Shown one piece after another: positions 27,936 to 37,155 of a stretch of 56,976 bases of DNA. A program made the position numbers and the translations under genes. Position 1 is the stretch's first letter. Each line of letters starts with the position of its first letter. The stretch covers positions 1-56,976 of the forward strand of contig CALFWZ010000169.1 in the NCBI GenBank assembly GCA_937928405.1, read 5' to 3'. The stretch is from an uncultured Saprospiraceae bacterium (GTDB taxonomy: Bacteria > Bacteroidota > Bacteroidia > Chitinophagales > Saprospiraceae). The notes beneath the pieces are model-generated. The model did no database searches, was not told where the DNA came from, and saw only the letters and a program-made list of their open reading frames with translations.

Positions 27936-28550
27936 CTAAAGTAGTGTTTTCAGAATCCGTTTAAAGGCTGGAAGGCATTGCTTTTTATTTTTGTTGCTAA
28001 GGGTGTTTCTTATTCTTTCTATTTCATTTTCCGGAACATCAGGATGTAGGCGCTTTGCGATTTTCGGCCAAGTTAATTCATCATAAAAACGTAGCTTGAT
28101 CAGGGTAGCACATTTTCCTCCTAATTGACTTAATGCTTGTCCTATCTTATCAGCGATATCTTTTCTATCTAAGACGAGTGAGATATCTAGGTGATCTGGT
28201 ATATCTACATTAGGTTCTTCCGCAATACGTGGTGGCTTTTTAATCTTAGATAATTTCATTTTAGCCCTACGTGTAAAATAATTTTCAAGGTTATTATACT
28301 CAATTTTACCTCTTACTAAATCTTTTCGAATTTCTAAAAGCGCATTCATTGTAGCTGAATAAGCACTTTCATAATCAGCGTTACAGTATTTAATTAAATA
28401 TTGTAGACATTTTCCAAAATGTTTAAGATAAATAACCTCAATAAGTTCTTCGTCTCCTTCTTGTAATGCTTTTAACAGTATCTCGAATTCATTTCTGGTC
28501 AACCCAAAGTTCTTTTCAGGATTGTCAGATGGAGCAAGGGTTATGATCAT
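27936..28550 (-). CDS. sigma-70 family (ECF-like) sigma factor
   Basis: 204 aa. Residues 20-95 match a sigma region 2-like bundle (LLKALQEGDEELIEVIYLKHFGKCLQYL, then LENYFTRRAKMKL). About 125-200 match a region 4-like helix-turn-helix (ALSQLGGKCATLIKLRFYDELTWPKIAKRL). The match is distant, as for sigma factors of the Bacteroidota that sit next to CHAT/TPR genes. It should direct RNA polymerase to a small regulon, perhaps including the neighbouring subtilase and CHAT genes. Upstream, divergent from the subtilase gene, is a 675-bp region with inverted repeats. The TPR membrane protein behind it may hold it inactive. Function from motif reading; target promoters unknown. Confidence 0.75.
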   Translation of the reverse strand: MIITLAPSDNPEKNFGLTRNEFEILLKALQEGDEELIEVIYLKHFGKCLQYLIKYCNADYESAYSATMNALLEIRKDLVRGKIEYNNLENYFTRRAKMKLSKIKKPPRIAEEPNVDIPDHLDISLVLDRKDIADKIGQALSQLGGKCATLIKLRFYDELTWPKIAKRLHPDVPENEIERIRNTLSNKNKKQCLPAFKRILKTLL

Positions 28551-28661
28551 GTTTGTTTAATTTCAGTTTTGAAAAGATAAATTTATATAAAACTTGTCTT
28601 CCCTCTCCTTATAGAGTTAACTCATCGTAATCTCTATATACTATAATGTCCGTGTAGTTTT

Positions 28662-28720
28662 AAAACGGGATAATATTTTGTAAAAAAATTAATAATTAAC
28701 TTTTTTATCCCGTTTTTTTT
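28662..28720. promoter_or_regulatory. 12-bp inverted repeat AAAACGGGATAA, operator- or terminator-like
   Basis: AAAACGGGATAA (28662-28673) and TTATCCCGTTTT (28705-28716) are exact reverse complements separated by 31 AT-rich bases; the right arm runs into TTTT. It lies 110 bases upstream of the sigma gene. It could be a paired binding site or a loose terminator for plus-strand transcription. Confidence 0.5.
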
Positions 28721-28739
28721 AAAGGAAAACATTCTAAGA

Positions 28740-28942
28740 ATGATATCCCTCATTAAGAAGTCGGCAATAAGATTCAAAACAATTCCTGTACAAGGTAATT
28801 ATTTATATTGACACTTTTCTCAATTGGTTTGTTTTTAAATCATAGTTAAATAAAAAGCGTAGTAACTCAATGTTGTTATCGAGGATACAATTATTTTTTT
28901 ACGTTTAGGATGTAGTCGAATTGTGTCGGCTACATCTTTTTT
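28740..28942 (+). ncRNA. possible short RNA ending at the orphan terminator
   Basis: Inferred only from the strong terminator without a gene in front of it. The start is a guess. I see no conserved RNA family or ORF of note in this stretch. Confidence 0.25.
28909..28942 (+). terminator. orphan rho-independent terminator
   Basis: GATGTAGTCGA / TCGGCTACATC, an 11-bp stem with one G-U pair, 6-nt loop and a TTTTTT tail. It points along the plus strand, but no gene lies upstream on that strand within 6 kb of plus-strand annotation except the divergent region itself, so it must end a short RNA or an attenuated transcript starting between about 28560 and 28900. Confidence 0.8.
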
Positions 28943-29225
28943 ATAAAAAAAACAAATTTTTGTCCCGTTTTAAAAAAAGTTAGCCATTATATAAAAAAAT
29001 GACCTATGGCTACTTATGAATAGGCTCCTCTGAAAAAATAAAGCGCTGAATTCATTCTATTTTACACGTAAGTAAACACGTTACCATTTTCTGTATCTTT
29101 TCAACAACCATTTGCCAATGCAAATGGTGTCTCGTCATTAAAGACAAATGCCTTAAATAATTTAGTCCATCTAGTCTTTATTCTTAAATATGCAGTAACT
29201 CGATTACTGTTTAAATTAAACGTAA

Positions 29226-30797
29226 ATGAAAAAAATAATTGTAAAGCACACACTTTATGTGCTGCTATGCTGTTTTAGCATAGGAACTGGCTTTAGCCAA
29301 ATGGTTACTTCTCCACCAGTTGATTGTAATGGCTATGACCCCAATCAATTGATCATCCAAATTGATAAAACCCCACCTTCCGGTAATAATGTTACAGGTA
29401 CCACTGCCTTTACAAGCTTAGGAGGAGTTGCGGTTGGATCCATTTCCGAATCTAGTGGAAATAATTTGTATTTGGTTGAGTTTGATTTTAGATCACCAAG
29501 GAGACATTTTAATAATATCGAAGAAGCACATGATTTTTACGAATGTGGAGAAGGCATCATTGAATCTGTATCCGGAATTCGGAGAGTAAAGGTAAACGGT
29601 TCTGATTTTAATTATCGGTTATCTGTTAATACATCAGATTCGCCAACGGTTGGGTATAATTTACAAAATTATACCCCCTATGTTAATTGTCAAGAACCGT
29701 ATATCGGACTGCCAAGTATTGCCAGCTGTAACAGCCTCACCGTAGCGACTTTAGATAGCGGTTGTGAGCAAGGAACGCCCTTCGATAACCAAGTTTTGTT
29801 TGACGAAGGATATGATTTTGTAGAGAACGATCTTTTGGCCTATGATGAGAATGGTCATGGCACAAAGGTCCTTTCTGTCGTAGCAGGAGAAACGTATAAT
29901 AATGCCAGTGATATTAATTATATTCCAGTTCGAGTACTAGATGAGCATGGGGAAGGAGATTTATGGACCTTTTTTAAAGGGCTTGACTTTGCGATAGCGC
30001 AGGCAGAACTAATCGTCATTTCCTTGGAGGCCATCATGTGTGAAGACGATCTTTGTACGAATGTTTATGAATCTTTTTTATATCAAGCTCGTGAAAAGAA
30101 TCGCCTCATTATAGCGGCAGCAGGTAATACTGAACTCTTAATTGATCCAGGCCATAATTATTGTATTCCTGGATCTGGTCGGGGTGATAATTTAATCGTG
30201 GTAGGTGGGTCTTCTTGTTTTCAGGGGCCAGCAGGCTTTACGAACTATGGACCAATTAATGTGGACATATCCGCACCCAGTGAAAATATTTTGGTCTATC
30301 CCTCCGCTTTGGCGACCGGAACCTCTTTTGCCGCTCCACAGATTGCCTCCGTGGCTGCCATTGCTGCCTTAACGAGCCCCGAGTTTAAGCCTTTAAATAT
30401 TAAGCATTTTATTTTGGATAATTTCATCGAGCGAAATTGGACTAATTATTCTGTCACGGGTGGAACTTTTGATTATACCACTGCCTTTAATGCCTGTCCA
30501 GGCAATATACGAAGTGAAGAAGCCGACGAAGATCTAATGTTATCTGATTTTTCAATGCATACTTATTTTTCTGAAAATAATTTGGCTTTATCCATTAACT
30601 CACCAACGGAGCACCCAGCTAATGTACAGATTGTTTATCTATCAGGTGCCGTTCTTGCCGAGCAGCCTATTTTATTAACACCTGGAGTAAATGAACATCA
30701 AATTAATACCACTCAATTACCACTAGGAGTATACCTAGTATCAGTAAGCTTAGATAATGGAAGGTATTTATGGAAGAAGGTCATAAAATCTAATTAA
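29226..30797 (+). CDS. secreted subtilisin-like serine protease (S8) with T9SS signal
   Basis: 523 aa. Signal peptide ends at GTGFSQ (about residue 25). A propeptide-like region follows (about 26-150), then an S8 catalytic domain with the full triad: D177 in ATLDSGC, H211 in GHGTKV, S367 in GTSFAAPQ. The oxyanion Asn is in AAAGNTE. The end (about 440-523) is a T9SS sorting domain (LPLGVYLVSVSLDNGRYLWKK), so the protease reaches the surface or medium. It is divergent from the sigma gene and 146 bases ahead of the CHAT gene, with a hairpin between. Together these suggest a regulated extracytoplasmic proteolysis module. The catalytic assignment is secure; the target is unknown. Confidence 0.92.
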   Translation: MKKIIVKHTLYVLLCCFSIGTGFSQMVTSPPVDCNGYDPNQLIIQIDKTPPSGNNVTGTTAFTSLGGVAVGSISESSGNNLYLVEFDFRSPRRHFNNIEEAHDFYECGEGIIESVSGIRRVKVNGSDFNYRLSVNTSDSPTVGYNLQNYTPYVNCQEPYIGLPSIASCNSLTVATLDSGCEQGTPFDNQVLFDEGYDFVENDLLAYDENGHGTKVLSVVAGETYNNASDINYIPVRVLDEHGEGDLWTFFKGLDFAIAQAELIVISLEAIMCEDDLCTNVYESFLYQAREKNRLIIAAAGNTELLIDPGHNYCIPGSGRGDNLIVVGGSSCFQGPAGFTNYGPINVDISAPSENILVYPSALATGTSFAAPQIASVAAIAALTSPEFKPLNIKHFILDNFIERNWTNYSVTGGTFDYTTAFNACPGNIRSEEADEDLMLSDFSMHTYFSENNLALSINSPTEHPANVQIVYLSGAVLAEQPILLTPGVNEHQINTTQLPLGVYLVSVSLDNGRYLWKKVIKSN

Positions 30798-30841
30798 CAG
30801 TTTAGAAGTAAATTAATTTTCTATTTTTGTTAAAAAATATT

Positions 30842-30878
30842 AAGTCGCAAAAGATGCAATGTCAATCTTTTGCGGCTT
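30842..30878 (+). terminator. hairpin between subtilase and CHAT genes
   Basis: AAGTCGCAAAAGAT pairs with ATCTTTTGCGGCTT: 14 pairs with one G-T, 9-nt loop. Followed by ATTGTC rather than a T-run, so termination may be partial and allow some read-through into the CHAT gene. Confidence 0.65.
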
Positions 30879-30943
30879 ATTGTCTATGGAAGACCTAGTA
30901 TTTTCAACCTATTGTTTTAGGAAATTGAATAAACAAACATACT

Positions 30944-33826
30944 ATGAAGCTTATTGTTTTTTTAATTTTACTTTTTTCGTTCTATTCCCCTTCTATTGCT
31001 TGGACCCAATCATGTAATGAGAAGGTCGAATTAATTAAAAGAGTGAAAGACACGGATTATCGTGCTGATATATCTGGCTGTCTTTTGTATCGAGATAGTC
31101 TAGAAGCAACCTTAGCGAATTGTCTTATTTCATTGGATCCTTTTGACGCCTCTTTATGGAATCTTTATCTAGAAATTGGATACAACTATTATACTTGTGA
31201 CCCTGCGATCAATGCCATTATTTACCTGCAAGATGCATTAAAGGCCATTGAAAATGATCCAGCTCCTAGGCCGGAAAGTGTTGGAAGGATTCACAGATTA
31301 TTGGCAAATACTTATGCTTATCTTGGGCGAAGGAAGGAAGCTTTCGAATCTATAAAAACGGCCATTGAATATTTTGAAGTTGATACCTCTTCTTATCTTT
31401 CTGACTCTTATGCAGTTATCGGTAACCTCTTTACGGACTTTGGGGATTATAATCAGGCATTGACTTATCTTTCTAAAGCAGAAAAAATAGCTACCCCTGA
31501 TCCATATAATGCGTTTTTAATTGAAAATGCCAGAGCTTTCACTTTTGATCGATTAGGAGATTACCAGAAAGCCCTAAATTCCTATCAAAAGGCTATGGAC
31601 TTCTTGGTAAAAAATGGCATTGAAAATGAGCCAATCAATTATGCAAAGTTGCATGGAGAAATTGGTCATATTCATTTATTGACGGGAAATTACCAAAACG
31701 CATCCATATCACTCAATAGAGCATTGGAATTACAACTTTCAAATACCTTTACTTATCCAGAGTATATTATACTTACTTATCTATATAAGGCAGAATTAGA
31801 CGTTCAGCTAAAGAGTTATGTGCAAGCGGTCAATAATGCTAATAACGCCTTTTCCATCATTGACTCCTTAGATTATTCGCCTTATGATTTCATCAGTCTA
31901 TTATATAAAATCCGTGGAACAGCCTATTTAGGTCAAGATAAATTCAATCAAGGAATGGATGATCTGCAGAAAGCTATCGAAGCATTAGTTCCTGCTTTTA
32001 CTGCTCAAAATAATGAGAATCCTATCCTGTCTTTAGCATATACGGGTGATAAGATTGAATTGAGAAAAACCTTAAACCAAAAAGCAATTGCCTTTAAAGA
32101 ACGATTCGATTCTACCAATAATTTGTCTGATTTAGAAATCGCTTATGATACCTATTTAACCCTAGACACTTTAATTACTCAAACCCGTCAGAGTTTTAAA
32201 GCCGCAGGCTCTAAGTATTTTTTACAAAAAACGATTATCCCTATTTATGATAATGCTATTCAAGTAGCCTTAGCACTCTATGATAAAAAAGAAGAAAGAA
32301 AATATTTGGAAATGGCGCACCAATTTATTGCCAGAAATAAAGCGATTATTTTAATTGAAGGGCTACAGGATAAAAAACTAAAATTCGCCACGATCCCGGA
32401 TTCATTGGTGGAAAGAGAAAATAGACTGTTGAAAAACTATAATGGTTGGGAAATTGATTTGTACAATGCAGAAAAAGCCAAGGATACCAGTTTAATAGCA
32501 GCAATCAGGGATAGTCTATTTAGCACGAAAAGAGCGTATGATTTATTAATACAATCTTTTGAAAAGGACTATCCTAACTACTATACATCCAAATATAATT
32601 ATTTTCCAAAATTATCCATAGCAGACATCCAATCTAAACTCGAAGAAAATCGAGCAGTCATAGAATTTTTTCTAGGAGATACCATGCTTTATGTGAGTGT
32701 GGTGACCGCAGAGGATTTTAAAATTTATCCATCTCCAATTCCTACCAATTTTGATTCCTTATGTACTGATTTTATAGAAATGGCTAGAGGGGAGTCTTAT
32801 GAAAATTTTGAAGAACGATTTTCAAAAATTAGTTATCAATTATATCAATATCTATTTGGAGCGGCTTTGGGAAATTTAAATCCAACGATCAATAGATTAA
32901 CGATCATCCCTGACGATATTTTATTGCATGTATCTTTTGATGCTTTATTAACTGAACCCTATCGTATCCAACCCGAGACTTGGAGGGATGCTCCTTATTT
33001 TATTTACAAATATGCGCATCATCAAGTCTATGCTAACTCCTTGTTATTTGATGCGGAGGCGCAAGATAAAATAGACAAAGCTTCTAAAAGCTTTCTTGGT
33101 TTTGGATTAGAATATTATGACGCTTCCACCCAAAAGCTACCCGAAGACAGTTTAACACTGAAACGAATTAGTGGACCATTGCCTTTGGCGGATGAGGAAG
33201 TTTTAGGGATTCAAGCCATCGTGGGAGGTGATGTAATGCTTAATCAGGAAGCAATGAAAGATTCCTTCTTATATAAGGCACCAGACTATAAAATGCTGCA
33301 CCTCGCGATGCATGGATACAGCGATGAAGAAAACCATCTTAATTCTGCTCTAATTTTTAGAAAATCAGAAGGACGAAATGATAATTTGCTGAGAGCAGCC
33401 GATATTTATTCACTTAATCTTTCTGCCTCCTTGGTCTATTTAAGTGCTTGCCAGACCAACTATGCAGCCGTAAAAAAAGGAGAAGGTATGCCGACTATTT
33501 CAAGAGCCTTTGCTTATGCAGGATGTCCAAGTATGATTGCCAGTCTTTGGAATATCCCAGATCCCTCTTCTTATAAAATAGCCATTGCATTTTATGAGCA
33601 TCTCAAAGATGGACAAACAAAAGATATGGCTTTAAGAAACGCTAAACTAACCTATTTAGAAAATACAACGAATAATGGTGCGTTGCCAGATTTATGGGCG
33701 CAGACCATCGTTATTGGTGATCCCAGTCCACTCATGGGAAAGAGGAATTATAACGCATGGTTGGGGATCGGAGTAATACTTAGTTTTTTTATGTTTTTAT
33801 TTGTTCGTCGCAAAGCACTTCAATAA
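30944..33826 (+). CDS. membrane-anchored TPR-CHAT caspase-like protease
   Basis: 960 aa. Signal peptide (cut near SIAWTQS, residue 22). About eight TPR units follow (60-350: FESIKTAIEYFEV, YNQALTYLSKAEK, DYQKALNSYQKAM, NYQNASISLNRAL). A helical linker (350-570) leads to a CHAT domain (about 590-925) with the catalytic dyad intact: H790 in HLAMHGY and C836 in YLSACQT, then MPTISRAFAYAGCPSMIASLW. A single C-terminal helix (about 937-953, GIGVILSFFMFLF) followed by RRK would anchor it in the inner membrane with TPR and CHAT outside the cytoplasm. CHAT is a cysteine protease of the caspase/separase clan; in known systems TPR-CHAT acts as a triggered effector. Here it follows the subtilase and faces the EAD protein tail to tail. 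Confidence 0.9.
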   Translation: MKLIVFLILLFSFYSPSIAWTQSCNEKVELIKRVKDTDYRADISGCLLYRDSLEATLANCLISLDPFDASLWNLYLEIGYNYYTCDPAINAIIYLQDALKAIENDPAPRPESVGRIHRLLANTYAYLGRRKEAFESIKTAIEYFEVDTSSYLSDSYAVIGNLFTDFGDYNQALTYLSKAEKIATPDPYNAFLIENARAFTFDRLGDYQKALNSYQKAMDFLVKNGIENEPINYAKLHGEIGHIHLLTGNYQNASISLNRALELQLSNTFTYPEYIILTYLYKAELDVQLKSYVQAVNNANNAFSIIDSLDYSPYDFISLLYKIRGTAYLGQDKFNQGMDDLQKAIEALVPAFTAQNNENPILSLAYTGDKIELRKTLNQKAIAFKERFDSTNNLSDLEIAYDTYLTLDTLITQTRQSFKAAGSKYFLQKTIIPIYDNAIQVALALYDKKEERKYLEMAHQFIARNKAIILIEGLQDKKLKFATIPDSLVERENRLLKNYNGWEIDLYNAEKAKDTSLIAAIRDSLFSTKRAYDLLIQSFEKDYPNYYTSKYNYFPKLSIADIQSKLEENRAVIEFFLGDTMLYVSVVTAEDFKIYPSPIPTNFDSLCTDFIEMARGESYENFEERFSKISYQLYQYLFGAALGNLNPTINRLTIIPDDILLHVSFDALLTEPYRIQPETWRDAPYFIYKYAHHQVYANSLLFDAEAQDKIDKASKSFLGFGLEYYDASTQKLPEDSLTLKRISGPLPLADEEVLGIQAIVGGDVMLNQEAMKDSFLYKAPDYKMLHLAMHGYSDEENHLNSALIFRKSEGRNDNLLRAADIYSLNLSASLVYLSACQTNYAAVKKGEGMPTISRAFAYAGCPSMIASLWNIPDPSSYKIAIAFYEHLKDGQTKDMALRNAKLTYLENTTNNGALPDLWAQTIVIGDPSPLMGKRNYNAWLGIGVILSFFMFLFVRRKALQ

Positions 33827-33829
33827 CTG

Positions 33830-33876
33830 ATTTTTTTACGCTGAAAAAATTAGAATTTTTTTTTAAATAAAAACGG
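33830..33876. terminator. weak bidirectional terminator region
   Basis: CTGATTTTTTT...AAAAAATTAG can pair (10 bp, AT-rich, one G-T) between the convergent CHAT and EAD genes, with T-runs on both sides. Weak structure. Confidence 0.35.
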
Positions 33877-33921
33877 TACTTTTCAAGTTTATTCAGATTA
33901 GATACTGCTCATCCTTAATCT

Positions 33922-35715
33922 TTATGGAATCATCTCTTGCATTTTTTTTATCCCTGCAAAGATCTTCTCGAACTCCAATAGCCAATATTCTATCTTGTTT
34001 TTATCAATCTCTTGCTTCATGAATTTACTGATGTCTTTGTAAATATAGGCATCTAAAGTAGTAACTTTATTGTTAATTGAGTTGAAATAATTTTCGTGAA
34101 ATGCCGTACTTGTGTACACTTTATTTTTGTTTGCATTTTTATCCAATGTTTCTAGCAATTTGAAGGAATATTCTTGAAATTGATTATGTAATGAATCTAT
34201 GCTACTGGCAAGTAATAAAAAGTTTTTTTGCTTTTCCTCTTCCATATCATGATAGATGATTTGAGTAGTGCTATTCAATTTTTTTAATTTTGCACAGGAT
34301 TTCATGAGGGCTCTTTCCCAATGCAAAATTGGGAATTTAATTTCCTTGTTTTTTAGCTCCAGCATTTTTTGCTTATTCAATTCTTTTGCTTCATCACTAA
34401 TTAATTTTTTTGTCAGTATATCTCCATTTGGTTGGGTAATAACAATCAGGGTATCTGGTTTTTTATCATCAGCAATAGGATTAGTTGGCGATACCTTTTC
34501 CTTTTCCTTTTTTTCAGGAACAGGAATAAACGGTTCCTGTTTAACTGATTTTTTTTCTTTCGTTGAGATCACAGGTTTGTCTTCGGTGGGAGATTGTTCA
34601 AGGACTACTTCCTCTTCTTCAACAGGAATTGGAGGTGGTGAATTAAAAGATTGGAGCATTATTAAGGCTTCTTCTTTATGTTTTCCTTCTGGATATTTAT
34701 CTAAGTAGGCTTCGTAGCTTTCCTTTTTGTTTTCCTTTTTTAGTTTTATCCAATCCCAATGGTCTTTAATTTGTGCGAAGCTAAAAGAAAAAGAGACAAG
34801 AAAGAGTAAGGAAAGCAAAAGCGTTACTCGACTTCCTTTTTTAAGGTTGCTCAGAATGGTTTCTAGCTTTTTTGATTTTTCGGGAGTTATTGCCGTGTTC
34901 CCTAAGTTTAATATAAAATTAGATTCTGTAAAAGCATTGTTTTTGAATTCATTTGAGGCGGTTGCATTAACTTGAATTTGTTCCTCAAAAACAATATCTT
35001 TTTTCCTTTCAACACCATTGATTAATTCAATTACCGAAACCTTAAGCATTAGAGGATGCGCCCCTAAGGCAATTGGTTTGACAAAAAACATCCACTGCGT
35101 AAAATCGTCTTTATCAATAAATTGCTCTGCCGCATTAACTCCCCTAATATTAAAAGCACCACTTTCGGTAATATCCAATAAATTGACGAGCATAATATCT
35201 GCGATTCGAATGGAAGTAGTTTCATGGGTATGGCTGTTTAGATTTGCGGTAAGGTCGATTTCAGTATGCGCAATTCGAATCACACACTTTGATTCTTTTT
35301 CAAGCGTCATGTTGGAAGGAATCTGGTAAAGCATCCGTCCCATGCTTGGAGAAGCAGAACTAGATTTTGATGGCTGATTGACTAAATCTGTTGCTTCTAA
35401 ATCATCAATCAAGTGAAGAAATCCTTGGCGAATTTTATTGATTATTAGATTCAAGTCTTCTTGACTGACCACTCCATAAATAAGATTTTTTTTATACGAA
35501 TGGTAGGAAGACTTAAGATGAATAAAGTCATTAAATTTTCTAGAACTCCGATTTAGCTGTTGATCTAGTGTTGAGATGAGGAGATCAATACCTTGAACGA
35601 ATAAATCCTTTAATTCCGATCTGATGATCGTAATTTGTTTGTTTTCTTTGGATAACATATGCCGGAAATTAATAATAATTCCCCTTCTTTTGGTACTTTG
35701 TTTTCTCTTAACCAA
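33922..35715 (-). CDS. EAD11-like domain membrane protein
   Basis: 597 aa. About residues 30-110 (LKDLFVQGIDLL ... GVVSQEDLNLIINKIRQGFLHLIDDL) look like effector-associated domain 11 (EAD11), a helical adaptor of bacterial conflict systems that pairs with an identical domain on a partner. About 125-250 form a beta-rich domain with the FTQWMFFVKPIALGAHPLMLKVSV pattern that I recall next to EADs. One membrane helix lies at about 293-313. A short YLDKYPEGKHKEEA repeat follows, then a Pro/Glu/Lys-rich stretch and a long helical tail (450-597). The start is unsure: M20 (35658) is as likely as M1, since the first 19 residues are basic and unusual. No enzyme motif: an adaptor or receptor rather than an effector. 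Confidence 0.65.
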   Translation of the reverse strand: MVKRKQSTKRRGIIINFRHMLSKENKQITIIRSELKDLFVQGIDLLISTLDQQLNRSSRKFNDFIHLKSSYHSYKKNLIYGVVSQEDLNLIINKIRQGFLHLIDDLEATDLVNQPSKSSSASPSMGRMLYQIPSNMTLEKESKCVIRIAHTEIDLTANLNSHTHETTSIRIADIMLVNLLDITESGAFNIRGVNAAEQFIDKDDFTQWMFFVKPIALGAHPLMLKVSVIELINGVERKKDIVFEEQIQVNATASNEFKNNAFTESNFILNLGNTAITPEKSKKLETILSNLKKGSRVTLLLSLLFLVSFSFSFAQIKDHWDWIKLKKENKKESYEAYLDKYPEGKHKEEALIMLQSFNSPPPIPVEEEEVVLEQSPTEDKPVISTKEKKSVKQEPFIPVPEKKEKEKVSPTNPIADDKKPDTLIVITQPNGDILTKKLISDEAKELNKQKMLELKNKEIKFPILHWERALMKSCAKLKKLNSTTQIIYHDMEEEKQKNFLLLASSIDSLHNQFQEYSFKLLETLDKNANKNKVYTSTAFHENYFNSINNKVTTLDAYIYKDISKFMKQEIDKNKIEYWLLEFEKIFAGIKKMQEMIP

Positions 35716-35884
35716 AGATAAGTATTTACAAATGGGAATCCCAAATTTAATGTATATTAATTTTGTTAAATTAAGGCAAGCACTTTATTAGGGATGATTG
35801 TTTTTTCTAAGATTTCAGGAGAAAATTCATGCTTAATGAGTTTTTAGTATTACATCGAACTAGTAGGAATTTAATCTAAATAAA

Positions 35885-35916
35885 AACTACCTACTTCTCG
35901 AAAGAAGCAAGTAGTT
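35885..35916 (-). terminator. terminator of the T9SS gene
   Basis: On the minus strand AACTACTTGCTTC pairs with GAAGTAGGTAGTT (13 positions, two imperfect), 6-nt loop, then TTTATTT. It is 49 bases past the stop codon. Confidence 0.8.
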
Positions 35917-35964
35917 CTATTTAATTGCTTAATGGGGTAATTTTTTTACTAGAGAGCAGCTACC

Positions 35965-37155
35965 TTATTTTTTATAAATCAGTTGTTTTAGACAGTTCTG
36001 ACGGGTGGTTATGACGAGTAAATAAACTCCTTGCTTGAAACCTCCAATGTCCAAAGCACCTTCTATCCTTTCTGTACGCTTGATTAACTGACCATTTAAT
36101 CCGAATATTTCTACCCTTTGTACATCGGCTAAATTGGCCATTTGATAATTTAAAATATGATCAACCGGATTGGGAAATACGACCAAACTGGTATTTGGTA
36201 TTTTACTAGTTCGTTCTGCTTTAATAATATCTGAAAATTCGAACCGACCATCCAGGTCAATTTGTTTTAGCCGATAATAGTTCACACCATCATTTGGTGT
36301 TTTATCCAAATAAGTATACTGTTGTTTGTCAGAGGTGGTTCCTTGTCCTTCTACAAAGTCAATCATCTGCCAGGTTTCAAAATCGCTGCTTAACTGAATC
36401 TCAAAACCCTCGTTGTTGGTTTCAGAAGCAGTTTGCCAAAGGAGCTGAATCCCTTCATCCTTAGCAATGGATTTAAAATCAATGAGTTCTACGGGCAAGA
36501 CCGTACAAGCAACATTGCCATCATCAATCGTGTAGCATATTGGAGCGGAACTGGCGTAACAAATCAAGCCTGTTGTTGCTCCTAACGGTCCGGAGTTGTA
36601 TCCATCAATTGCCGCGGATGCTTGTGTCACGCTAGTCACTGGTGTGCCAAACGTGCCTGCCAAGGTAAAAACTTCTTCTAAGTCGTTGATACCTGGCATT
36701 CCATCATTTACGCCAATTACTAAATCACTAATTGCTTGTTCCGCTCCCGGTATTCCCAAAAGTGCATCACAATCTGCAAAACCACAAAAGAAACTAATAC
36801 TATTAAGTGTGGAATTAATAGCGACCAAATCATAAGTAAAAGCCGAAACACATATTTGGTCTCCATTGGACAAGGCAGCAGCTGGACTACCAGTGGTATT
36901 TGTTACATCGATCGCTCCATTGATTTCAACCACAAACTCATTATCTGTTAATGATCCGGCCGGGGCACCAAAGGTCGGCAATCCTATTCCGCTTGAACAA
37001 GCTATGATAGGATTGGGAGGGACTGGATTGATTTGATTGATCGGTGTCACGGTGGTCACTGGAACACAAATACCATCACTAGTTTGGGCAGTAACTAGGT
37101 TGGGTATTAAGAAATAGCATAAAATTAAGCAGATACAAGAAAAGAGATTTTTCAT
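35965..37155 (-). CDS. T9SS-secreted protein, function unknown
   Basis: 396 aa. Signal peptide ends near LVTAQT (about residue 24). The N-terminal half (25-220) is Gly/Ala/Thr-rich with few charged residues, GxPxF motifs and several Cys. After CTVLPVELIDF comes the common Bacteroidota linker domain (about 222-310: LLWQTASETNNEGFEIQ, YYRLKQIDLDGRFEFSD), and then a T9SS sorting domain (LVVFPNPVDH...KQGVYLLVI). The N-terminal part is not a family I recognise. Single gene, own terminator. Confidence 0.85.
   Translation of the reverse strand: MKNLFSCICLILCYFLIPNLVTAQTSDGICVPVTTVTPINQINPVPPNPIIACSSGIGLPTFGAPAGSLTDNEFVVEINGAIDVTNTTGSPAAALSNGDQICVSAFTYDLVAINSTLNSISFFCGFADCDALLGIPGAEQAISDLVIGVNDGMPGINDLEEVFTLAGTFGTPVTSVTQASAAIDGYNSGPLGATTGLICYASSAPICYTIDDGNVACTVLPVELIDFKSIAKDEGIQLLWQTASETNNEGFEIQLSSDFETWQMIDFVEGQGTTSDKQQYTYLDKTPNDGVNYYRLKQIDLDGRFEFSDIIKAERTSKIPNTSLVVFPNPVDHILNYQMANLADVQRVEIFGLNGQLIKRTERIEGALDIGGFKQGVYLLVITTRQNCLKQLIYKK

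Larger units (their letters stand above)
28551..29225. other. divergent control region between sigma factor and subtilase
   Basis: No protein gene seen. It holds an inverted repeat with 12-bp arms (28662-28716), a third copy of its TCCCGTTTT arm at 28963-28971, and a strong plus-strand terminator at 28909-28942 that has no annotated gene in front of it. This suggests a short untranslated transcript or attenuated leader. Confidence 0.55.
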
